From an uncultured Clostridia bacterium (GTDB lineage Bacteria > Bacillota > Clostridia > Christensenellales > Aristaeellaceae): a DNA stretch of 11,369 nt. The notes beneath the pieces were generated by a model that saw nothing but the letters and a program-made list of their open reading frames with translations, was not told where the DNA came from and made no database searches. Both the position numbers and the translations under genes were made by a program. Location: assembly GCA_934647145.1 (NCBI GenBank), contig CAKUFB010000066.1, forward strand, positions 1 through 11,369, given 5' to 3'. Shown here piece by piece: positions 1 to 6,216 of this stretch (within the stretch, counting starts at the first letter, position 1; every line of letters starts with the position of its first letter).

Positions 1-16
1 AGCCCGCAGATTCGAA

Positions 17-51
17 GAACCCAGCCGCTCTGATATATGGCGGCTGGGTTC
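17..51 (+). terminator. Hairpin, probable end of a gene left of the window
   Basis: A perfect 12-base-pair stem (GAACCCAGCCGC at 17-28 pairing with GCGGCTGGGTTC at 40-51) encloses an 11-base loop. The strong stem is terminator-like. However, the bases that follow on the plus strand (GTGTTCTGTTC) are only moderately T-rich, and there is no T run on the minus side. It most likely ends a rightward gene outside the window, or insulates it from the leftward gene that ends at 144. The direction is inferred. Confidence 0.55.
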
Positions 52-64
52 GTGTTCTGTTCGG

Positions 65-139
65 CGGCAGCAAGTGGCCGTCGGCCCTGCCGACCGGCAG
101 CAGCAAGTGGGTGCAGGCTCAGCCTGCCGGCAGCAGGCG
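65..139. repeat. Short tandem repeat with embedded triloop hairpins (about 2.5 units)
   Basis: The element CGGCAGCA recurs at 65, 95 and 128. In the first two copies it extends to CGGCAGCAAGTGG (65-77) and CGGCAGCAGCAAGTGG (95-110). Each of these is followed by two bases and a 15-base hairpin with a three-base loop: GTCGGC-CCT-GCCGAC (80-94) and GCAGGC-TCA-GCCTGC (113-127). The arms differ between the units, yet both remain fully paired. The repeat lies just beyond the stop codon of the leftward PP-loop gene, so on the minus strand it would form the 3' end of that transcript. Function unknown. Confidence 0.6.
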
Positions 140-143
140 CCGC

Positions 144-1292
144 TCATTTGGAGTATTCGTCCAGGAAGGAGTGAACCTGTCCTTTGTGCTTGTAGCGGAT
201 GACAGTGTCCAGGCTGACATTCTCCATGCTCTTGAAGATGTTGGCCTCGACGGCGGGATTGGTCTTTTTGAGGGTCGCGATGAGCTGCTTGATCTCCATG
301 CGCTTGGACACGGTGCGGCTGTTCGGGTCGCAGGTGGAGCAGGTGTCGGTGAAGTGGCAGGCGCACTGGATGAAGTGCAGATCGTTCACGTCGCGCCAGG
401 CCTTGATGTCGTCCTCGCGGATCAGGTACATCGGGCGAATCAGCTCCATGCCGGGGAAGTTGGTACTGTGCAGCTTGGGCATCATGCTCTGCACCTGACC
501 GCCGTAGAGCATGCCCATGAGGATGGTCTCGATCACGTCGTCGTAGTGGTGCCCCAGGGCGATCTTGTTGCAGCCCAGCTCGCGCGCCTTGCTGTACAGG
601 GAGCCCCGGCGCATGCGGGCGCACAGGTAGCAGGGGTTCTTCTCTTCCTTATATACAATGTCGAAGATGTCGCTCTCGAAGATCGTCGCCGGGATGCCCA
701 GAAGGCGCGCGTTGTGCTCGATCAGCTGGCGGTTGAGCTCGTTGTAGCCTGGATCCATCACCAGAAAGGTCAGGTCAAAGCGGCACTTGTGATGCCGCTG
801 CAGCTCCTGAAACAGCTTGGCCATGAGCATCGAGTCCTTGCCGCCCGAAATGCACACGGCGATGCGGTCGCCCTCCCCGATCAGCTCGTAGGTCTTGACC
901 GCCCTGGCGAACTTCGAGAACAGGCGCTCGTGATAGGTGCGCCTCAGGCCGATCTCGATCCTTTCGCGCTTGTCCGCGTCGCGCTCGCGCTTCATCTGCG
1001 CGGCCAGATACCCCCTGTAGCCGTACTCCAGGCTGCAGGCGTCGAGCCCCGCCTCGCGCAGGCGCCGTGCCGCCTCCAGGCTGATCTCGCCGCGCGCGCA
1101 GTACAATACCAGCTTCTTTCCCGTGCCGGCCAGCGCGGGCAGGCTTTCCTCCAGTTTTTCCTCGGGAATCAGCCGCGCGCCGGGGATCGCGCCGTAGGCC
1201 GTGTCGGTTTCGTCGCGTATGTCGATCAGCAGCGCGCAGGCCGGGTCGAGCGCCTCCCACTGCGCAAGCGTCAGCTCTATCGTGTCGGTCAT
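144..1292 (-). CDS. Rhodanese-PP-loop fusion, TtcA-family tRNA thiolation-like protein
   Basis: The 382-residue protein has two parts. Residues 1-100 resemble a rhodanese domain, with the sulfur-carrying cysteine likely to be C65 in the loop YCARGE. Residues about 115-382 form an N-type PP-loop ATPase: SGGKDS at 149-154, a C221-x-x-C224 pair (CYLC) and GHHYDD at 247-252, with more cysteines at 310, 312, 318 and 321. TtcA-type enzymes adenylate a tRNA base and thiolate it, often using an Fe-S cluster held by cysteines. The fused rhodanese could deliver the persulfide sulfur; that is an inference. The target tRNA base cannot be read from the sequence. The ATG at 1292 is supported by an AAAGGGGAA ribosome binding site about seven bases upstream and by a near-consensus promoter. 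The gene is monocistronic and divergent from the operon at 1478. Confidence 0.85.
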   Translation of the reverse strand: MTDTIELTLAQWEALDPACALLIDIRDETDTAYGAIPGARLIPEEKLEESLPALAGTGKKLVLYCARGEISLEAARRLREAGLDACSLEYGYRGYLAAQMKRERDADKRERIEIGLRRTYHERLFSKFARAVKTYELIGEGDRIAVCISGGKDSMLMAKLFQELQRHHKCRFDLTFLVMDPGYNELNRQLIEHNARLLGIPATIFESDIFDIVYKEEKNPCYLCARMRRGSLYSKARELGCNKIALGHHYDDVIETILMGMLYGGQVQSMMPKLHSTNFPGMELIRPMYLIREDDIKAWRDVNDLHFIQCACHFTDTCSTCDPNSRTVSKRMEIKQLIATLKKTNPAVEANIFKSMENVSLDTVIRYKHKGQVHSFLDEYSK

Positions 1293-1324
1293 GGTCAGTT
1301 CCCCTTTAGAAGAAATATACCTTC

Positions 1325-1353
1325 ATGATACCGCCGTCGCCGCCCGCTGTCAA
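1325..1353 (-). promoter_or_regulatory. Sigma-A promoter of the rhodanese-PP-loop gene
   Basis: Read on the minus strand, TTGACA (1353-1348) is followed by a 17-base spacer and TATCAT (1330-1325). The -35 is perfect and the -10 matches five of six. Transcription would start near 1318 and leave a leader of about 25 bases containing the ribosome binding site at 1308-1299. Confidence 0.85.
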
Positions 1354-1395
1354 CCGCGAAAGCGGGTTATTTGTGCGAGCGGGGCGTTTTGCCTG

Positions 1396-1424
1396 TTCCC
1401 TTTGCGCGCAATCTGTGTTATACT
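1396..1424 (+). promoter_or_regulatory. Probable extended -10 promoter of the membrane protein-DHH operon
   Basis: TATACT (1419-1424) is preceded by TGT at 1416-1418, an extended -10. The -35 at a 17-base spacing, TTCCCT (1396-1401), is poor. Transcription would start near 1431, about 47 bases before the ATG at 1478. No riboswitch-like fold is evident in that leader. Confidence 0.5.
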
Positions 1425-1477
1425 GGTAAGGATTGAGGCGGCAGTCGGCTCTGCAGAACGTTCTCAGGAGGTTTCAT

Positions 1478-2020
1478 ATGGCGAATGAAAAGAGAACCCC
1501 GGCGCGGATTATCGCGTTTTGCGGGGTGTGCTGCGCGCTGGCGCTGGTGTTCATGCTGATGGGCAGTCTGCCCTTCGCGGCCTACTGCGCGCCCATGCTG
1601 GCCAGCGTGGTGCTGCTGCCGGTGCTGGTGGAGCAGGGGGAGAGGATGGCCTGGCTGGCCTACGCGGCGATTGCGCTTTTGTCGCTGATACTGTGCGGCG
1701 AGAAGGACGCGGCGCTGGTGTTTCTGTTCCTGGGGTATTATCCCATCGTCAAGTTCCGGCACATGGAGTTTGTCAAATCGCGGGCGGCGCGGACGGCGCT
1801 GAAGCTCGTGCTGTTCAACGCGGCGGTGTGCGCGATGTACGGCGTGCTGTTCCTGGTGCTGGGCGGCGAGGAGCTGATGCGGGAAATGATCGAAAACGGC
1901 TGGTTCCTGACCGTCGTGATGCTTGTGATGGGCAACGCGGCGATGCTGCTGTACGACTGGATGCTTGAGCGGCTGCTGATGACCTATATGGCGCGCAGGC
2001 CGGGCGCGAAGAAACGTTGA
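1478..2020 (+). CDS. Small polytopic membrane protein of unknown function
   Basis: The 180-residue protein is almost entirely hydrophobic. About six membrane segments can be seen, near residues 11-30, 37-52, 57-74, 77-91, 107-128 and 141-158, followed by a basic C-terminal tail (MARRPGAKKR). A motif LGYYPIVK sits at 85-92. Size and segment count resemble the S components of ECF vitamin transporters, but I cannot assign it to a family. The ATG at 1478 is chosen because AGGAGG (1466-1471) lies six bases upstream; an in-frame start at 1433 has no such site. It is the first gene of an operon with two DHH phosphoesterases, and the next start lies 17 bases beyond its stop. Pairing a membrane protein with DHH enzymes recalls yybS-gdpP in Bacillus, but no homology to YybS is claimed. 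Confidence 0.75.
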   Translation: MANEKRTPARIIAFCGVCCALALVFMLMGSLPFAAYCAPMLASVVLLPVLVEQGERMAWLAYAAIALLSLILCGEKDAALVFLFLGYYPIVKFRHMEFVKSRAARTALKLVLFNAAVCAMYGVLFLVLGGEELMREMIENGWFLTVVMLVMGNAAMLLYDWMLERLLMTYMARRPGAKKR

Positions 2021-2037
2021 AGGGCGGAGAATGCGAT

Positions 2038-2982
2038 ATGTTTGAGGAAATCCGGCGGCTGATCGAGGCGCACGAGACCATCGTGCTGCACCGCCACAGG
2101 AACCCGGACGGCGACGCGCTGGGCAGCCAGATCGGGCTCAAGCACCTGATCCTGGAAAACTGTCCGGGGAAAAGGGTGTACATGGTGGGCGACGGGGCGG
2201 GGCGGTACGCGTTCATGGCGGACAGCGCGATGGACGAGGTGACGGACGAGGCGTACGCCGGGGCACTGGCGATCGTGCTGGACACCTCGGCCGCCTCGCT
2301 GATCAGCGACGACAGGTATCGCCTGGCCGAGGCGACCGCGCGCATCGATCACCACCTGTTCTGTGAGAAAATCGCGCAGGTCGAGGCGGTGGACAGCAGC
2401 TTTGAGAGTTGCTGCGGCCTGGTCGCGGCGCTGGCGCGGGAGTGCGGCTGGCGGCTCAATCCGCTCGCCGCGCAGTCGCTTTATACCGGCATGGTGACCG
2501 ATTCGGGGCGCTTCCGCTACGACGCGACTTCCGCGCGCACCTTCCGCCTGGCCGCCTGGCTGATGGAGCAGCCGATCGACACGAACGCGCTGTACCGCAG
2601 CCTCTACGCGGTCGATATGGAGCAGGTGAAGCTGCGCGCCGGGTTCGCCCTGCGCATACAGACCACCGCGCACGGCGTGGCCTATGTCTATACCGACCGC
2701 GAGCAGCTGCGCGAGATGGGCGCGGATGTGTTCAGCGTGTCGCGCGGGCTGGTGAACGTCATGGCGGACATCCGCGGCGTGCGCATCTGGGTCAACTTCA
2801 CCGAGTGCGACGAGGGCGTAGCCTGCGAGCTGCGCTCGGACGGCGCCAATATCAACCCGGTCGCCGTGGCGTTCGGGGGCGGCGGGCACCAGAAGGCCAG
2901 CGGCGCGACCCTGCCCGATAAGGCGGCGGCGATGCGCCTGCTCCAGGCGCTGGACGAGCTGGCGAAGGAGGGAGAAGCGTGA
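2038..2982 (+). CDS. NrnA-like DHH-DHHA1 phosphoesterase (first copy)
   Basis: This 314-residue protein has the full motif set of the NrnA-type DHH family. It shows H20-x-N-P-D-G-D (D24, D26), LDTS with D82, D104-H105-H106 and TDSG at 154-157 for metal binding, plus a C-terminal DHHA1 domain ending in GGGGH (280-284). The length matches stand-alone NrnA (about 310-330 residues). Family members degrade two- to five-base RNAs, dephosphorylate pAp to AMP, or hydrolyse linear cyclic-dinucleotide products such as pApA; which of these applies is not visible. It is cytoplasmic. The ATG at 2038 is chosen because GGAG (2026-2029) is eight bases upstream; an in-frame TTG at 2017 overlaps the preceding stop and lacks a site. 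The last four bases overlap the next gene, suggesting translational coupling. Confidence 0.87.
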   Translation: MFEEIRRLIEAHETIVLHRHRNPDGDALGSQIGLKHLILENCPGKRVYMVGDGAGRYAFMADSAMDEVTDEAYAGALAIVLDTSAASLISDDRYRLAEATARIDHHLFCEKIAQVEAVDSSFESCCGLVAALARECGWRLNPLAAQSLYTGMVTDSGRFRYDATSARTFRLAAWLMEQPIDTNALYRSLYAVDMEQVKLRAGFALRIQTTAHGVAYVYTDREQLREMGADVFSVSRGLVNVMADIRGVRIWVNFTECDEGVACELRSDGANINPVAVAFGGGGHQKASGATLPDKAAAMRLLQALDELAKEGEA

Positions 2983-3959
2983 ACCTTGAGGCCATGCGGG
3001 CGGTGCTGGACAGGATTCGGCAGTACGACCGCCTGATTCTCTTTCGCCACCTGCGCCCGGACGGCGACTGCGTGGGCGCGAGCAAGGGGCTAAAGCGCAT
3101 CCTGGAGCTGAGCTACCCGGACAAGCGGGTGATCCTGCCGGGCGGCGACTGTCCGGACGATCTGCGCTTTCTGGGCGAGGACGACCCGGAGCCTTCCGAG
3201 GGCGAGTATGCGGACGCGCTGGGGATCGTCGTGGACACCGGCTCGTCCGACCGGATCTCCAACCCCAACTGGACGCGCTGCCGCGAGCTGGTCAAGATCG
3301 ACCACCATCCCGACCGCGACCCTTACGCGGCGACCTCGTGGGTGGAGGAGGAGCGCTCCTCGGCCTGCGAGATGATCGCGGCCCTGCAGACCGCCTTTCC
3401 GGAGGAGCTGAAGCTCGACCGGCAGGCGGCGACCTGCGTGTACCTGGGCATGGTGACCGACTCGGGCCGCTTCCGCTACGCCGGCGTGAACGGCGAGACG
3501 ATGCGCCTGGCCGGCGCGATGCTGGACGCGGGCGTGGACGCCGAGCGGCTGTACGACCGGCTGTACCTGCGCGCATACGAGTCCTACCGGTTCCAGGCCC
3601 ATGCCTACGAGCAGATGAAGATCTCCGCGCACGGCGTGGTCAGCCTGTCCGTCGACCGGGACATGCAGGAGCGCTTCGAGCTGTCCTTTGAGGAGGCCAG
3701 CGCCGCCATCGGCTATCTGGACTCCATCCGGGGCTGCCTGTGCGCGCTGGCGTTCATCGACGCGCCGGACGGCTCCATCCGGGTCAGGCTGCGCTCCCGG
3801 TTCGTGGAGATCAACGGCCTGGCAGAGCGCTATCACGGCGGCGGTCACGCCTTCGCCAGCGGCGCGACGGTCTATTCGAAGGAGGAAGCCGAAGCGCTGC
3901 TTGCCGAGGCCGACGCGCTGGTGGAAGCGTACAAGCGGACGCACGACGACTGGCTGTAA
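2979..3959 (+). CDS. NrnA-like DHH-DHHA1 phosphoesterase (second copy)
   Basis: This 326-residue paralogue of the preceding gene keeps every metal-binding motif: H24-x-R-P-D-G-D (D28, D30), VVDTG with D86, D108-H109-H110, TDSG at 160-163 and GGGH at 287-290. The two share the stretch GMVTDSGRFRY and similar flanks, but otherwise differ widely, so the duplication is old. It should be a manganese-dependent 5' nanoRNase, pAp phosphatase or pApA hydrolase, possibly with a different substrate preference from its neighbour. Translation probably starts at GTG 2979, which overlaps the upstream TGA in GTGA and has AGGAGG (2966-2971) seven bases before it. An in-frame ATG at 2994 is the alternative. 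It is the last gene of the operon and is followed within ten bases by a strong terminator. Confidence 0.87.
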   Translation: MNLEAMRAVLDRIRQYDRLILFRHLRPDGDCVGASKGLKRILELSYPDKRVILPGGDCPDDLRFLGEDDPEPSEGEYADALGIVVDTGSSDRISNPNWTRCRELVKIDHHPDRDPYAATSWVEEERSSACEMIAALQTAFPEELKLDRQAATCVYLGMVTDSGRFRYAGVNGETMRLAGAMLDAGVDAERLYDRLYLRAYESYRFQAHAYEQMKISAHGVVSLSVDRDMQERFELSFEEASAAIGYLDSIRGCLCALAFIDAPDGSIRVRLRSRFVEINGLAERYHGGGHAFASGATVYSKEEAEALLAEADALVEAYKRTHDDWL

Positions 3960-3967
3960 TGCAATAC

Positions 3968-4003
3968 AACCGCCCTCGAAGCACGACTTCGGGGGCGGTT
4001 TTG
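3968..4003 (+). terminator. Intrinsic terminator of the DHH operon
   Basis: A 14-pair stem (3968-3981 with 3987-4000, one T-G wobble) has the loop CACGA and leads into TTTTG then CCTTTCT. It starts nine bases after the stop codon of the second DHH gene. Confidence 0.9.
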
Positions 4004-4121
4004 CCTTTCTGCGGCCCTCTCCGGTTTTTTTTCGACAGAAACCCTGTGTATCCCGGATGAACTTGCGGGAAATGGAAAACGGAGATAACGAATCCGTTTA
4101 AATCCTCGTTTTTTTTTTTTT

Positions 4122-4148
4122 TTGACATCAACTCGTTCATAGTATATT
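4122..4148 (+). promoter_or_regulatory. Upstream promoter P1 of the transporter cassette, abutting a T15 tract
   Basis: A perfect -35 TTGACA (4122-4127) is followed by TATATT (4143-4148) with a short 15-base spacer, so this promoter should be weaker than P2. The first two bases of the -35 are the last two of an uninterrupted run of fifteen T at 4109-4123. The tract could act as an UP-like or bent-DNA element. Confidence 0.5.
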
Positions 4149-4175
4149 GACAAATACACAACACCATGTTACAAT
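4147..4175 (+). promoter_or_regulatory. Main promoter P2 of the transporter cassette
   Basis: TTGACA (4147-4152), a 17-base spacer and TACAAT (4170-4175) form a near-consensus sigma-A promoter. Transcription would begin near 4182, giving a leader of about 65 bases before the GTG start at 4247. Its -35 overlaps the -10 of P1. Confidence 0.85.
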
Positions 4176-4185
4176 CTGGTTGTGT
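4156..4185. promoter_or_regulatory. Candidate operator: inverted repeat around the P2 -10
   Basis: ACACAAC (4156-4162) and GTTGTGT (4179-4185) are perfect 7-base inverted arms separated by 16 bases. The arm centres are 23 bases apart, about two helical turns. The site spans the P2 spacer, -10 and start region, which suits a dimeric repressor. No regulator gene lies in the window, so the binding protein is unknown. Confidence 0.5.
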
Positions 4186-4246
4186 TAACTTATTTAAGCT
4201 TGGTATTGCATGCGGGAAATTTGATTCACGAGGGGGATAAGGAACT

Positions 4247-6148
4247 GTGAAGAGATTGTTTGCCGTACTCATTGCCTGTATTTTCCTGTGCTCCGCGGCG
4301 ATGGCGGAGGGCGGAAGCAAGCCTGCGGACGACGGCGTCAAGGCGCTCCTTGCCGCGGGGGAAGAGATTCTGTATGTGCGAAACGATGGAATTGACGCCC
4401 GGAACGAACAGGGCGATTTTCAGCCGATCATTTCCTGCGGCGAAATCCACAAGGCGCTTTATAGCGGGGACAGGATTTACGTCAACTCGGAGAAGGAGCG
4501 CTCGAGGATTTTCGCCTATGACCTTTCCGGCGAAAAGGCGGCGGAGTATCCGCTTGAAATTGACGGCCTGCTGTACGACTATGCCGTGACGGGGCCGTAT
4601 CTTGGCTATGTCTATGAGGAAAAGCAGCAGCGCCGGACGCATCTGGCCGTGCTGAACACCCAGACGGGGAAGGTGAAGGAATATGATCAGGTGCTCAATC
4701 CCATGGCGGTGGCGGCCGACGGCGACTATCTGATGGTCTCCTGCGATATACTGGAATACGTGAAGACCGGGCTTGTTCTGCTCGATCTGCGGGACGATGA
4801 GCTCACCATTGCGGCGGAAAACCCTCCCTATGGTGGGAAAATGCACCTGAATATTTCCGAAGACGTCTGCTATGTGACCGCTCAGACCGACGTCTATAAG
4901 ATTACCTGGAGCGAGGAGACCAGCCAGACGACGCGGCTTCCGCTTTCGAACGATTCGAAGGCCTTCTGCATCGCGGGCGGCGTGCTGTACAGATACCCTG
5001 ACGAAAACGGCGGGGTCAGCAGGCTGCCTCTGAACGATCTGCAGACCTCCACGCTGGTCGTCGCCGGATATAGCGCGGAGCATCTTCAGGACGCTCCAGG
5101 TATCGCAAAGACCGTTTCGCTTCTTCAGGAAAAATACGGCACGCAGGTTGTTTTCCGCTTTTACAGCTCCATTGACGATATGATTCTGGCGCTGATGAGC
5201 GGGGAGCCGATCGACCTGCTGCTGCTGACCAATTTCCATTATGCAAACTTTGTCAAGGCGGACGTGCTGCTGGATCTAAATGACCTGCCGCAGATTCAGG
5301 AAAAGCGGGAATCCGGAATCTACAGCGACTGGTATTTCACTCTGACGGGCGAGCGGGATCGGCTGTCCATGCTTCCCATCGGCTATGTAGGCTGTGACCT
5401 GTGGGAGGCGGACGCGAATCTGCTGGAGCAGCTGAAGCTGGAGCTGCCGGGAGATAACTGGACATGGGATGACTTCCTGACGCTGGCAAGGCAGTGCGGG
5501 GAAAAGGACATTTCCATCATGGATGACCACGGAGGCGACTACTATACTACGCCCAGCGTGATCAACTACATCAATACGTATGTGGACGTGTTCGCGCGCA
5601 CCGCGGATTTTGATACGGACGAGTTCAGAACCATGTGCGAGGTCTGGAATACCTGCCTGGAGGAGGGGCTTGTCTCGGACGCTTCTCTGAATAAGAAGAA
5701 TCTCCTGAGCGAAGCGGATTTCAGCCCAGCATTCTTTGGCTCGGATGCTCAGCTCGTGCTGCTGTATCCGCCGATGATCGCCGAAAAGCGCGTGGTAGAC
5801 GCGGAAGCCGCGCTGATCGGCATCAGCAGAAACAGCAAACAGCAGGATCTGGCGCTGGAGTTCCTCCTCACCTTCCTGTCCCCGGAGGCGCAGACGGGAG
5901 AGTATCTGCCCGATCCGCTGATCTTCTCCGATTATTCCTGGTATGCGGAGCATTATCCGGACGCGATGACGAAGGAACAGTTTGACTTCTATCAGGAGGT
6001 ACTGTCCATGGCGTCCCTGCGCGACGAGATGATTCCCATTCGCCACACGGTAAACGAATGCCTGACCCGGTATTTTACGCACGAGATTTCCCTTGACGAC
6101 GCGCTGCGGGAGATTGGGCAGCGCGTGAGCATGATGCTTTTCGAATAA
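4247..6148 (+). CDS. Beta-propeller fused to an ABC solute-binding protein
   Basis: The 633-residue exported protein starts with a signal peptide (MKR, hydrophobic core, AMA before E21). Residues about 30-265 contain some six repeats of beta-rich sequence, such as RIYVN...IFAYDLSGE and YLMVS...LVLLDLRDD, typical of a beta-propeller. From about 268 to the end it matches family 1 extracellular solute-binding proteins: TLVVAGYS opening strand, MSGEPIDLLLL, LPIGYVGCDLW, and NWTWDDFLTLA at 404-414. Such proteins capture sugars or other solutes for CUT1 importers; ordinary ones are near 400-450 residues, so the propeller is an addition. The GTG start at 4247 follows AGGGGG (4231-4236) by ten bases. 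Although LIAC occurs at 8-11, the hydrophobic stretch before it is very short, so lipoprotein anchoring is less likely than signal peptidase I cleavage. First gene of a five-gene cassette. Confidence 0.85.
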   Translation: MKRLFAVLIACIFLCSAAMAEGGSKPADDGVKALLAAGEEILYVRNDGIDARNEQGDFQPIISCGEIHKALYSGDRIYVNSEKERSRIFAYDLSGEKAAEYPLEIDGLLYDYAVTGPYLGYVYEEKQQRRTHLAVLNTQTGKVKEYDQVLNPMAVAADGDYLMVSCDILEYVKTGLVLLDLRDDELTIAAENPPYGGKMHLNISEDVCYVTAQTDVYKITWSEETSQTTRLPLSNDSKAFCIAGGVLYRYPDENGGVSRLPLNDLQTSTLVVAGYSAEHLQDAPGIAKTVSLLQEKYGTQVVFRFYSSIDDMILALMSGEPIDLLLLTNFHYANFVKADVLLDLNDLPQIQEKRESGIYSDWYFTLTGERDRLSMLPIGYVGCDLWEADANLLEQLKLELPGDNWTWDDFLTLARQCGEKDISIMDDHGGDYYTTPSVINYINTYVDVFARTADFDTDEFRTMCEVWNTCLEEGLVSDASLNKKNLLSEADFSPAFFGSDAQLVLLYPPMIAEKRVVDAEAALIGISRNSKQQDLALEFLLTFLSPEAQTGEYLPDPLIFSDYSWYAEHYPDAMTKEQFDFYQEVLSMASLRDEMIPIRHTVNECLTRYFTHEISLDDALREIGQRVSMMLFE

Positions 6149-6160
6149 AAACAGTATTGG

Positions 6161-6196
6161 GCGAATGGCCGCCGCACTCAGACGGCGGTCATTCGC
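6161..6196 (+). other. Intercistronic hairpin after the binding-protein gene
   Basis: GCGAATGGCCGCCG (6161-6174) pairs over 14 positions, with one G-T wobble, with 6183-6196 around an eight-base loop. No T tract follows; the next bases are AAACGTTGTG. It sits 12 bases after the stop of the binding-protein gene and 20 bases before the next start. In ABC importer operons such hairpins often protect the upstream mRNA from 3' exonucleases or attenuate readthrough, so that binding protein outnumbers permease. That role is inferred here. Confidence 0.65.
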
Positions 6197-6216
6197 AAAC
6201 GTTGTGGGGGGTAACA

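Noticed and set aside
65..139. CRISPR-like array
   Set aside because: Only about 2.5 units of 30-33 bases, the intervening segments are themselves hairpins rather than unique spacers, and no cas genes are present.
111..1328. Long open frame (405 codons) on the plus strand opposite the PP-loop gene
   Set aside because: It is antisense to a gene with clear catalytic motifs, has no ribosome binding site and gives a His/Val/Ala-rich protein typical of the complement of GC-rich coding DNA.
1984..2889. Long minus-strand open frames opposite the DHH genes (also 3090-3944)
   Set aside because: Both are shadows of strongly conserved DHH genes and lack recognisable domains or ribosome binding sites.
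4076..4090. CcpA cre-like site (TGGAAAACGG, 4073-4082)
   Set aside because: It matches the cre pattern only if an extra base is allowed before CG, and lies well upstream of the promoters.
4182..4246. Riboswitch in the leader of the cassette
   Set aside because: The leader is only about 65 bases and shows no convincing multi-stem fold or terminator/antiterminator pair.
4274..4282. Lipobox LIAC in the binding protein
   Set aside because: Only about seven hydrophobic residues precede the cysteine; the longer hydrophobic core and the AMA-E cleavage site fit ordinary secretion better. Membrane tethering cannot be fully excluded.
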